From assembly GCF_025200715.1 (NCBI RefSeq), contig NZ_CP104144.1:2046001-2110000 (forward strand): 64,000 nt of DNA. The letters are read 5' to 3'. The stretch is from Rhizobium sullae (lineage in GTDB: Bacteria; Pseudomonadota; Alphaproteobacteria; Rhizobiales; Rhizobiaceae). Of this stretch, positions 17,709 to 25,229 are shown in pieces. The notes beneath the pieces were generated by a model, which worked only from the letters and a program-made list of their open reading frames with translations, was not told the origin of the DNA and searched no databases. The position numbers and the translations under genes are program-made. Positions within the stretch are counted from its first letter, which is position 1; every line of letters begins with the position of its first letter.

Positions 17709-18149
17709 TTACGCCATCAATTTCAGAGTGGCGAAAACCAGAACCAAGTAGCGCCCCGTTTTCGCGATGAATACCAAGATTGTGAATGTCAGAAGCGGTT
17801 CGCGCAATACGCCTGCTACGACTGTCAGGGCGTCTCCAAAGAGCGGCATCCATGACAGTAGCAGCGACCATTTTCCATACTGTCGATACCAACGCGACGA
17901 CCGTTCAAGAGCCTTTTCACTCACCGGGAACCAACGTCGATCCCGAAATTGCTCGATCCCTCGCCCGAGGAACCAGTTCAAAATGCTACCTAAAGTATTG
18001 CCGACGCTGGCGACGACCAAAAGCGCAAGCCAAGGAAACTTGCCAGTTAAAATTAACCCGACAAGGACTGGCTCCGACTGCATCGGCAATACCGACGCCG
18101 CGCCCAATGCCGCGAAAAACAGTCCCAGATAGGTGGAGATATCGATCAA
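17709..18149 (-). CDS. DedA/SNARE-associated (YqaA-like) membrane protein
   Basis: A 146-residue membrane protein of the YqaA branch of the DedA/SNARE-associated family, with the conserved segments VLPMQSEPVLVGLIL, SVGNTLGSILNWFLGRG and SWMPLFGDALTVVAGVLR. Family members are linked to membrane lipid and proton-gradient balance. It converges with cytochrome b561, with only one base between stops. Several YqaA genes lie near metal resistance genes, but a direct role is not evident here. Confidence 0.82.
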   Translation of the reverse strand: MIDISTYLGLFFAALGAASVLPMQSEPVLVGLILTGKFPWLALLVVASVGNTLGSILNWFLGRGIEQFRDRRWFPVSEKALERSSRWYRQYGKWSLLLSWMPLFGDALTVVAGVLREPLLTFTILVFIAKTGRYLVLVFATLKLMA

Positions 18150-18298
18150 TATGGGCGTTCAGCCTTCGAGGACAGACCAGAAGAAGCTGCTAGAAAAATT
18201 TCTGAACTTCATTTCAGCTTGGCGGCTCCCGCAGAAAGGACCGGCTCGTATTTGTAATGAGTCAGCTTCAGAGATGAACAGGGTGATTACGACCAACC

Positions 18299-18718
18299 TC
18301 AGGGCGCTTCTGACGGAAGATCCTTATCCGCAACCCAATTCTTGAATTGGCGCTCAGATTGTAATTTCCTTTCCCTCGCCTGCAACTCCGCCTGTGTCAT
18401 CGCAGCTTTCGTTGCGCATTGGGCAAAGGAGAGATGCGACTTTGTTTTCTCATCCCTTCGAATCTTTTCCAGCATTTTTTCCACTGAGCGGAGCGCGATA
18501 TCTGTCGGCATGCCACTGAGCCTCAGACTGTTCTCCGCTGCAACACGGGCGTTATTATACCGAGAACGTCCAATCAATGCTCGACAGTTGTAGACAGTCG
18601 CCAAGTGGCGATAGGCAGCTCCTACATAGCCGCGATAAGCCTCATCATACCCGTGATCAGCAAAGGCTGGGATCGCGGAAGACGACGATATCAAGCAAAC
18701 AGACAGGAAGGTTTTCAT
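18299..18718 (-). CDS. Hypothetical exported protein
   Basis: A 139-residue protein with a signal peptide (FLSVCLISSSSAIPAFA) and a mostly helical, charged mature part (YRHLATVYNCRALIGR..., FAQCATKAAMTQAELQARER) containing two cysteines that could form a disulphide. No family is recognised. The ATG at 18718 follows a TTG in frame at 18721. It is divergent from the CueR-type promoter at 18799. A periplasmic role in the copper island is possible only by context. Confidence 0.6.
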   Translation of the reverse strand: MKTFLSVCLISSSSAIPAFADHGYDEAYRGYVGAAYRHLATVYNCRALIGRSRYNNARVAAENSLRLSGMPTDIALRSVEKMLEKIRRDEKTKSHLSFAQCATKAAMTQAELQARERKLQSERQFKNWVADKDLPSEAP

Positions 18719-18798
18719 CAAAACTCAGCTGCTGACTAAATGAGATTGAATTATGGCAGCTACGCTGGTTTCGACCCTGATACTTCGCACGACAACGC

Positions 18799-18829
18799 TC
18801 GACCTTCCAATGGTAGGAATGCTTACCAG
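18799..18829 (+). promoter_or_regulatory. CueR-type promoter of the multicopper-oxidase operon
   Basis: TCGACC (18799-18804), then TTCC-N7-GGAA (18805-18819), a 19-bp spacer, and TACCAG (18824-18829) as the -10. It has the same architecture as the copZ and copA sites, though the dyad and -35 are less perfect. It lies about 100 bases before the first gene of the lipoprotein/TolC/multicopper-oxidase operon. Confidence 0.65.
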
Positions 18830-18935
18830 ACGAACGAGTGCTGTTCGCGCCACAGAAACGACGCGAATCGTTGGCAGCTATTCGTCGCAATTGAAAATCG
18901 ACTGCTTTGATAGTAGTCGACGGAGCATGGGCAGA

Positions 18936-19328
18936 ATGTACCGAATCGCAATGAGCAAACTGCTCTTGATTGTGCGGCTGGCGATCATCGTATCGCTGGC
19001 AGGCTACAGCTTGTCCAATGCGAACGCGGCCATGCACGGCACGCCATTTCCTGAGTTCGAGCAAGCCGCTTCGCAAGCCATGCAGAACGGCGATCGTGAC
19101 ATGAAGCAAATGTCTCCCCACGGTCACTCACGCGATCATGCTGCTGGTGACAAAGACGGCACCAAATTGGTCAAGCAGGAATGCTGCAGCGATTTCTGCG
19201 GCGGGCTTGGCATGATTTGTGAAGGCCCCGACGTCGGCGGACCCGTCGAGACATCCATCCGGCAGTTCATCGACGATCAGCAAACCTTTGGCGAGCTGCC
19301 GCCCCTGCACCGTCCCCCGAATATCTGA
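18936..19328 (+). CDS. Small exported His/Cys-rich copper-island protein (CopL-like)
   Basis: A 130-residue protein starting MYRIAMSKLLLIV with a signal peptide (LAIIVSLAGYSLSNANA), a Met/His region (MKQMSPHGHSRDHA), a cysteine cluster (ECCSDFCGGLGMIC) and the tail LPPLHRPPNI. It is the first gene after the CueR-type promoter at 18799. ATG codons at 18927 and 18951 are alternatives; GGAG at 18922 best fits 18936. The layout matches CopL-like proteins; copper binding is inferred. Confidence 0.6.
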   Translation: MYRIAMSKLLLIVRLAIIVSLAGYSLSNANAAMHGTPFPEFEQAASQAMQNGDRDMKQMSPHGHSRDHAAGDKDGTKLVKQECCSDFCGGLGMICEGPDVGGPVETSIRQFIDDQQTFGELPPLHRPPNI

Positions 19329-19417
19329 ATAGAGACTAACCCGCATTGCCGGGTCCGCAGGGCATTCCCGGTATCACCGGGTCTGCCGCTCGAAGTCTAT
19401 TATTCGGATTTTCAAAA

Positions 19418-19645
19418 ATGAGACCTTCCATATTGGTGGTGGGGCTGGCCCTTATCATAGGTGGCTGCGCATCCACATTACCTCCCGATGTCATTGCATC
19501 GACGGACGTTGAACAGACGTATTCTGTGCGTCCGGTTCGATATCACTCGCCCATTTCCGGCTATGTTTCCCGTCAACCGGTCGACCCCAAACCCTGGCGT
19601 CGGCAGAATGAGCAGCAGGCTCCGAAGACCGGAGATGCGTCATGA
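19418..19645 (+). CDS. Small lipoprotein preceding the TolC-like gene
   Basis: A 75-residue lipoprotein: signal MRPSILVVGLALIIGGC with lipobox IGGC, then a Pro-rich, Tyr/His-containing mature part (RPVRYHSPISGYVSRQPVDPKPW). The start at 19418 is chosen because the hydrophobic signal begins there; the open frame extends upstream to 19346. Its stop overlaps the start of the TolC-like gene by 4 bases (ATGA), indicating coupled translation. No known family; probably an accessory of the outer-membrane channel. Confidence 0.72.
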   Translation: MRPSILVVGLALIIGGCASTLPPDVIASTDVEQTYSVRPVRYHSPISGYVSRQPVDPKPWRRQNEQQAPKTGDAS

Positions 19646-21108
19646 TCACGATCAGGAAACTTGCTGCCGTCGCGACCCTTCCCGTTGTCTTGGCGAGCTG
19701 TGTGAGCGGAGCCGACTACGCAAAGCGCGACGCGGGCTTCAGCACCGTCGCGGCGAAGACCTCGACGGTAACCGCCAAGCAGACCGTCTGGGTACAAAAT
19801 CAGCAACAGGCTCAGGCAGCCTCGGCCCAAGTCAAGACGCTTCTTGCCCGCAAGCAGGCACTCGACGCCGAAACCGCCGTCCAGATCGCCCTGCTCAACA
19901 ACAAAGGTCTGCAAGCGGCGTATGCCGATCTCGGCGACAGCGCGGCCGACGCCTGGCAGTCGACGCTGTTCATCAACCCGACCGTCTCCATCGGCACGAC
20001 AGGCATAGGGACGCCGGAACTCGAGGCGTTCAAGACGATCGAAGGGATGATCACGACGAACATCCTGGCGCTCGCGACGAAGAACCGGGACGTGGCGATC
20101 GCCGACACCCGCTTCCGCCAGGCGCAGTTGACCGCGGCGGTGACGACCCTCCAGCTCGCCGCCGACACGCGGCGTGCCTTTATCGGCGCGGTGGCGGCCT
20201 GGGAAAACGTCGGGCAGCTCCAGCGTGCCCAGGCAGCGGCCGACGCCGCTTCCGAACTGGCCGAGAAGCTGGGCGAGACCGGCGCGATGGCCAAGGGCGC
20301 CCAGGCCCGCGAACATGTGTTCGTCGCCGAACTCGCCGCAGAAACGGCGAAGGCCCGCCTGGCGGCCCGTCTCGCCAAGGAGGAACTGACACGGCTGATG
20401 GGTCTGTGGGGCTCCGACCTGGACTACCAGGTTCCCAACAGCCTGCCACCGCTACCCAAGGCCGTCGTCCGGCGCGACACCATCGAGGCCGAAGCACTCC
20501 GAAACCGAATCGACCTGCAGGTCGCGAAGCTCGAACTGGAGGCCACTGCCAGGTCCTATGGGCTCACCGAAGCCACACGTTACGTCACCGACCTCGAAAT
20601 CCTGACGGGCTTCGAAACCGAACAGGAAATCGAGGACGACGAGAAGAAGACAAGGACGACGGCTCAGGTCGAGCTGGAGTTCGCCATCCCGATCTTCGAC
20701 ACCGGCAAGGCCCGCATGCGCAAGGCCGAGGTGGCCTACATGCGGGCGGCAAACCAGCTCGCCGAGAAGGCCGTCAATGTCCGCTCGCAAGCACGGTCCG
20801 CCTATGAGGCCTACCGCGCGAACTACGACATCGCGCGGCACTACCGCAACGCCGTCGTGCCGCTGCGCACCAAGGTCGAAGAGGAATCCCTGCTGACCTA
20901 CAACGGCATGATCACCAACACCTTCGAGCTGCTGACCGACACCCGCGACAAAATCAACGCCACCCTGCTTTCCGTCAATGCGAAGCGCGACTTCTGGCTC
21001 GCCGAAGCCAACCTCGCGCCGGCGATCTACGGCGGCGGCGCGACGAACGCATCGGCAGAGACCGAGGTCGCCGCTGCTTCCGAAAGCAGCGGCGGCGGCG
21101 GCCATTGA
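19642..21108 (+). CDS. TolC/CusC-like outer-membrane efflux lipoprotein
   Basis: A 488-residue outer-membrane factor with lipobox LASC at the N-terminus and the family's paired helical and beta regions (AVQIALLNNKGLQAAYADLG near 90, ELEFAIPIFDTGKARMRKAEV near 350). Such proteins form the trimeric exit channel for RND pumps. It is likely the partner for CusBA, which lacks a nearby channel of its own, though it lies about 14 kb away in the multicopper-oxidase operon. The end is Ser/Gly-rich (ESSGGGGH). The gene is visibly more GC-rich than cusA. Confidence 0.88.
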   Translation: MITIRKLAAVATLPVVLASCVSGADYAKRDAGFSTVAAKTSTVTAKQTVWVQNQQQAQAASAQVKTLLARKQALDAETAVQIALLNNKGLQAAYADLGDSAADAWQSTLFINPTVSIGTTGIGTPELEAFKTIEGMITTNILALATKNRDVAIADTRFRQAQLTAAVTTLQLAADTRRAFIGAVAAWENVGQLQRAQAAADAASELAEKLGETGAMAKGAQAREHVFVAELAAETAKARLAARLAKEELTRLMGLWGSDLDYQVPNSLPPLPKAVVRRDTIEAEALRNRIDLQVAKLELEATARSYGLTEATRYVTDLEILTGFETEQEIEDDEKKTRTTAQVELEFAIPIFDTGKARMRKAEVAYMRAANQLAEKAVNVRSQARSAYEAYRANYDIARHYRNAVVPLRTKVEEESLLTYNGMITNTFELLTDTRDKINATLLSVNAKRDFWLAEANLAPAIYGGGATNASAETEVAAASESSGGGGH

Positions 21109-21122
21109 GAAAGGAACTCACC

Positions 21123-22469
21123 ATGTTCAACAGACGACAACTGTTCGGTGCGAGCGCGGCGCTGCTGGCGGCCGGCGCCTGGACAAAGACATCGGCGATG
21201 GGTCTGCCCGACGCCCCGACAATGGCATCGGCCGACATGCAGCCGCCGCTTCATCCGGCCTCGGGTCCGGACTACCAGCCGGTGGTCACCCTCAACGGCT
21301 GGACCCTGCCTCACCGGATGAACAACGGCGTCAAGGAGTTCCACCTCGTCGCCGAACCGGTCGAGCGCGAGATGGCCGACGGCATGACCGCATATTTATG
21401 GGGGTACAACGGACAGTCGCCCGGCCCGACGATCGAGGCCGTCGAAGGCGACCGCGTCCGCATCTTCGTCACCAACAAGCTGCCGGAGCACACGACGATC
21501 CACTGGCACGGCATGCTCGTGCCGTCGGGCATGGACGGCGTCGGCGGCCTGACGCAGCCGCATATCCCGGTCGGCAAGACCTACGTCTACGAGTTCGACC
21601 TCGTGAAGTCCGGCACCTTCATGTACCACCCGCACTCCGACGAGATGGTGCAGATGGCCATGGGCATGATGGGCTTCTTCGTCGTCCATCCCAAGGATCC
21701 GAAGTTCATGCGCGTCGACCGCGACTTCGTCTTCCTGCTCAACGCCTACGACATCGATCCCGGCTCCTACGTGCCGCGCATCATGGAGATGACCGACTTC
21801 AACATGTGGTGCTGGAACAGCCGCGTGTTCCCGGACATCAGCCCCCTGGTGGTTTCCAGGAACGACCGCGTCCGCGTCCGCGTCGGCAACCTGACGATGA
21901 CGAACCACCCGATCCACATGCATGGCTACGATTTCGAAGTGACATGTACCGACGGTGGCTGGGTGCGGCCGGAAGCGCGATGGCCGGAGGTGAGCATCGA
22001 CATCCCGGTCGGCGCGATGCGCGCCTACGAGTTCGACGCCAGGTATCTCGGCGACTGGGCGATCCATTGCCACAAGTCGCACCACACGATGAACGCCATG
22101 GGTCACGACATTCCGACCTTCATCGGTGCGGACAAGTCGAAGGTCGCCGAGAAGATCAGGAAGCTGCAGCCGGACTACATGCCCATGGGCACCAAGGGCA
22201 TGGCCGACATGGGCGAAATGGAAATGCCCATTCCCGAGAACACCGTTCCGATGATGACCGGCTGGGGGCCGCACGGCCCCATCGAGATGGGCGGCATGTT
22301 CTCGGTCGTGAAGGTCCGCGAGGGCATCTCGGCGGACGATTACGCCGATCCGGGCTGGTACGAGAACCCGCCCGGAACGCAGGCCTGGGAATGGACCGGC
22401 GAACTGCCGGCGGCGACCAAGGCCAAGGACGCGAAGACGCAAATCACCCCGAAGCCGACAAACGGCTGA
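21123..22469 (+). CDS. Tat-exported multicopper oxidase (CopA/CueO-type)
   Basis: A 448-residue oxidase with a twin-arginine signal (NRRQLFGASAALLAAGAW) and the four copper-ligand motifs IHWHG, YHPHSD, HPIHMHG and HCHKSHH, so type 1, 2 and 3 copper centres should be present. The C-terminal part is Met-rich (MPMGTKGMADMGEMEMP). It probably oxidises Cu(I) to Cu(II) in the periplasm. The ATG at 21123 follows GAAAGGAAC; an in-frame ATG at 21105 is less likely. It is followed by the cupredoxin and cusF genes. Confidence 0.92.
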   Translation: MFNRRQLFGASAALLAAGAWTKTSAMGLPDAPTMASADMQPPLHPASGPDYQPVVTLNGWTLPHRMNNGVKEFHLVAEPVEREMADGMTAYLWGYNGQSPGPTIEAVEGDRVRIFVTNKLPEHTTIHWHGMLVPSGMDGVGGLTQPHIPVGKTYVYEFDLVKSGTFMYHPHSDEMVQMAMGMMGFFVVHPKDPKFMRVDRDFVFLLNAYDIDPGSYVPRIMEMTDFNMWCWNSRVFPDISPLVVSRNDRVRVRVGNLTMTNHPIHMHGYDFEVTCTDGGWVRPEARWPEVSIDIPVGAMRAYEFDARYLGDWAIHCHKSHHTMNAMGHDIPTFIGADKSKVAEKIRKLQPDYMPMGTKGMADMGEMEMPIPENTVPMMTGWGPHGPIEMGGMFSVVKVREGISADDYADPGWYENPPGTQAWEWTGELPAATKAKDAKTQITPKPTNG

Positions 22470-22504
22470 GGCTCCATCTTCCACATCAAGAAAAGGATTT
22501 ACCC

Positions 22505-22984
22505 ATGAAGAACTTTGTATTGGCACTGGCGCTGGCCGCCTTCGCAACCCCAGCCTTGGCTGCCGGCAATCATGCCGGCGGCCACGCTGAGAAAATGGCC
22601 ATCGGCGAACCTGGCGATAAAGCCAAGGCCACGCAGACGATCCGCGTCACGATGAAGGAAACCGACGACGGCAAGATGCTATTCACCCCCGCCGTCTTCA
22701 ACGTCCGCAAGGGGCAGACGGTCAAGATCGCGATCAAGAATGCCGGGACGGTCGACCACGAGTTCGTGCTCGATCAGGAAGACAAGATCCTTGAGCACAA
22801 GGCGGTCATGGAGAAGTTCCCGGAGATGGAACACGACGATCCGAATTCGATCCGACTTCCGGCCGGCCAATCCGGCGAGATCGTCTGGAAGTTCACCACC
22901 GACGGGCAGTTCAAGTTCGCCTGCCTGATCCCCGGCCACTACGAGGCTGGCATGCATGGCGACGTCACCGTCGCCGGGAAATAA
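22505..22984 (+). CDS. Periplasmic cupredoxin
   Basis: A 159-residue blue-copper protein with a signal peptide ending PALA|AGNHAGGHA. The mature domain has the cupredoxin core (FNVRKGQTVKIAIKNAGTVDHEFVLD) and the C-terminal ligand loop CLIPGHYEAGMHG providing Cys, His and Met; His in VDHEF is the fourth ligand. It likely exchanges electrons or copper with the multicopper oxidase upstream. AAAAGGA precedes the ATG at 22505; the long open frame upstream in this phase is antisense-free noise from GC bias. Confidence 0.9.
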   Translation: MKNFVLALALAAFATPALAAGNHAGGHAEKMAIGEPGDKAKATQTIRVTMKETDDGKMLFTPAVFNVRKGQTVKIAIKNAGTVDHEFVLDQEDKILEHKAVMEKFPEMEHDDPNSIRLPAGQSGEIVWKFTTDGQFKFACLIPGHYEAGMHGDVTVAGK

Positions 22985-23006
22985 TCGAAACCAAGGAGAC
23001 ACAGAG

Positions 23007-23291
23007 ATGAAAACCGCAATGAAACTCGGCCTCGCCGCCCTGCTTTCGGCCAGCGCAGCCTTCGGTGCGTTCGCCCAGGAATTCACCAAGGGCGTCGTCA
23101 ACAAGGTCGACACCAAGGCCAACAAGGTCACCATCAAGCATGAGGACCTGAAGAGCCTCGACATGCCTGCGATGACGATGGTCTTCCGCGTCGAAGACCC
23201 GGCTCTGCTCGAAAGGCTCAAGGAAGGTTCGAACATCGAGTTCGTTGCCGAACGCGTGAATGGCAAGCTGACCGTCACCGAGGTAAAGTAA
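23007..23291 (+). CDS. cusF: CusF-like periplasmic copper-binding protein
   Basis: A 94-residue protein with a signal peptide (ending AFA|QEFTKG) and a small OB-fold-like domain. It has the CusF features IKHEDLKSLDMPAMTMVF, where His and Met residues coordinate Cu(I)/Ag(I) and the MPAMTM motif is diagnostic. AAGGAG lies 10 bases before the ATG at 23007. It is the last gene of the operon and would shuttle metal to the CusBA pump. Confidence 0.93.
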   Translation: MKTAMKLGLAALLSASAAFGAFAQEFTKGVVNKVDTKANKVTIKHEDLKSLDMPAMTMVFRVEDPALLERLKEGSNIEFVAERVNGKLTVTEVK

Positions 23292-23323
23292 GCCAGCCTC
23301 CCGCCGTCGCGGAGGCGACTATA

Positions 23324-23350
23324 TACGCGGCCGTTACTGGCGGCCGCGTA
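23324..23350 (+). terminator. Hairpin after the cusF operon
   Basis: TACGCGGCCG (23324-23333) and CGGCCGCGTA (23341-23350) form a perfect 10-bp stem with a 7-base loop, 33 bases after the cusF stop. A second weak stem GCCTCC...GGAGGC lies just before it. There is no strong T run, so Rho-independent termination is likely but not certain. Confidence 0.6.
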
Positions 23351-23434
23351 ACCTTATCCACATAAACTGTGACAACGAGCGCGTCGGTTATAAAACACGC
23401 TGGCGCAATCAAATACCTTCCGGTAACGACCGCC

Positions 23435-24790
23435 ATGAAATCTGCAATCGGCGCTCATTGGGACTACGCGCGAGAAATTCGCTCGATCCTTCTGCGCTTT
23501 GTCGCCTTCGCCATTCTTCTCGCTAACCTCTTGCTGGGCGGCAATGCAGGTGCCGAAAGGACGCATTCAGTCGTCGTCGTCAGCTATCTCGTCATCAGCA
23601 TCGCTTCGGTCGCGACAGCGCGATTTCTTCCTGATCGCTCCTGGCTGAAAACGCTGTTTGTCGTACTCGACGCCTTGCTGGTCGTCTTAATTCTATATGG
23701 GCACATCCTTGGCGGACCGATTACCGAAAACCACAATTTGACGACTACCAGCTTGGTGGTGGCATTTATCTTGCTCAACCATGTGGGCCTCAAGCTGGAT
23801 CGGCGGCTGGTCCTTATCTTCTCCAGCCTCGTCCTCGTTTCCTGGATGACCATGCTGGCTATCACCGCTGCGAGACATCATACGGCTGATACGGTGTCGG
23901 TAATCGCATCGTTTTTCAATCAGGACCTGGGTCTCACGGTCAGCTTTGGCTTCACCGCCTTTGCAATCTATCTTCTCGCGAAAGACCACGACCGTACGCG
24001 CAAGGAGGCGCTGCGAGCGGATGAGCGACGTCTCAACCTTTCGCGTTTCTTCTCGCCGCTCGTGGTCGCGGACCTTGAGGAAGGCAGTTCGGCGCTCGAT
24101 CTCGAACGTCGCAACGCGGCGATCATGTTCGTTGATCTGCGCGATTTCACGAGCTTTGCCGAGACTGCGCCAGCACGTGAACTGGCATGGGTGCTGGGGG
24201 AATACCGGCACCTTGTTTCCGGCATCATTTTTGAGCATGGCGGGACCGTCGATAAGTTTATCGGCGACGGGGTCATGGCGGTCTTCGGCCAGCCCTCCCC
24301 CACAGACGACGACGCAGATCGCGCCTTGGCGTGCGCTCTTGACCTCGTCGATGCGCTCAGCGATTGGAAGAACCACAATGTGCGGAATGGCTACACCGCC
24401 CTCAACGCAGGCATCGGCTTGCACTACGGCACGGTCGTCGGCGGCGTCCTGGACAGCGGATGCCATAGCGAGTTCACCGTGATCGGTGATGCGGTTAACG
24501 TCGCCCAGCGCCTGGAGTCTCTGGCCAAATCATTCGACGCGCGGCTCGTCGTATCGTCAGCACTGATGGCCCAACTGCGTAAGCCAGTCCCGACCGCCCT
24601 CTGGATATCGCAGAGTTCGGTGGTTCTGCCGGGACGTCGGCTTCCGATAGATGTGTGGTATTTGTCCCGCGAAGCGGGCCTTGCGCTCGCTGAGTCCAAT
24701 CTGCGCTACGAGACAGGGGGCATGCAGACCGCCCTCCAAAGGTCGTCCTTCCAGTCATCGCCTCCCGGGCCTGATGTGTGCACCGGATAG
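23435..24790 (+). CDS. Membrane-anchored class III adenylate/guanylate cyclase
   Basis: A 451-residue protein with about six N-terminal membrane helices (residues 15-180) and a C-terminal class III cyclase domain: AAIMFVDLRDFTSF and KFIGDGVMAVFG (metal-binding Asp residues), FTVIGDAVNVAQRLE (substrate Asp, Asn and Arg). All catalytic positions appear intact. The start is uncertain: a GTG at 23369 would add 22 residues, and neither has a strong ribosome binding site. It follows the cusF terminator; whether it belongs to copper signalling is unknown. Its 3' end overlaps the convergent gene at 24706-25071 by 85 bases. Confidence 0.85.
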   Translation: MKSAIGAHWDYAREIRSILLRFVAFAILLANLLLGGNAGAERTHSVVVVSYLVISIASVATARFLPDRSWLKTLFVVLDALLVVLILYGHILGGPITENHNLTTTSLVVAFILLNHVGLKLDRRLVLIFSSLVLVSWMTMLAITAARHHTADTVSVIASFFNQDLGLTVSFGFTAFAIYLLAKDHDRTRKEALRADERRLNLSRFFSPLVVADLEEGSSALDLERRNAAIMFVDLRDFTSFAETAPARELAWVLGEYRHLVSGIIFEHGGTVDKFIGDGVMAVFGQPSPTDDDADRALACALDLVDALSDWKNHNVRNGYTALNAGIGLHYGTVVGGVLDSGCHSEFTVIGDAVNVAQRLESLAKSFDARLVVSSALMAQLRKPVPTALWISQSSVVLPGRRLPIDVWYLSREAGLALAESNLRYETGGMQTALQRSSFQSSPPGPDVCTG

Positions 24791-25071
24791 TCGATGCCTC
24801 GGACGGATACCTTGGCCGGATCGCCACACTTCACGAATGCTCGATGCTTCCCCGGGTCGCTGTAACTGGCACCTGCAGGATTGCCTTGTGAAAGCGAGAT
24901 CAGGACATCGAAATCGTATCCGGCTCGCTCTGCGGTGTGGTTGCTTACAAGGCCAAGGCTAACAACGGTGTCGTCGTCGAAATGCGCCGTATGAAAAATC
25001 AACGGTTCCATTGCCTTCGCATTGGAAACCACTGACAGCCCGGCGACAAATACGGTCAGATACCAACGCAT
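24706..25071 (-). CDS. Hypothetical exported protein convergent with the cyclase
   Basis: A 121-residue protein with a signal peptide (WYLTVFVAGLSVVSNAKA) and a polar mature part with two cysteines (FVKCGDP, WRAVCMPP). No family is recognised. Its last 85 bases overlap the 3' end of the cyclase gene in antisense orientation, so expression of one may affect the other. Confidence is moderate because it is short, but the signal peptide and the fitting intergenic position support it. Confidence 0.55.
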   Translation of the reverse strand: MRWYLTVFVAGLSVVSNAKAMEPLIFHTAHFDDDTVVSLGLVSNHTAERAGYDFDVLISLSQGNPAGASYSDPGKHRAFVKCGDPAKVSVRGIDYPVHTSGPGGDDWKDDLWRAVCMPPVS

Positions 25072-25229
25072 TCACCCCTCCCGTGGTTCATGCGAATGGC
25101 AGATCATATCACTTCAACGGCCGGGCTGCTATCAATTCCCAGAGATCAGAAAGAACGCGGGGGACTCAGCGAAACTAGCACGAACTCCCTCGCTTGTTCG
25201 GGTACGCAACGGACATCATCGCGCACCGT

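Noticed and set aside
19461..20807. Large plus-strand frame overlapping the TolC-like gene
   Set aside because: Arg/Gly/Asp-rich out-of-frame reading of a GC-rich gene; no motifs, and the TolC frame is clearly real.
20978..22504. Upstream extension of the cupredoxin frame
   Set aside because: The in-frame extension runs antisense in character through the oxidase gene and is Arg-rich; the signal peptide and ribosome site at 22505 mark the true start.
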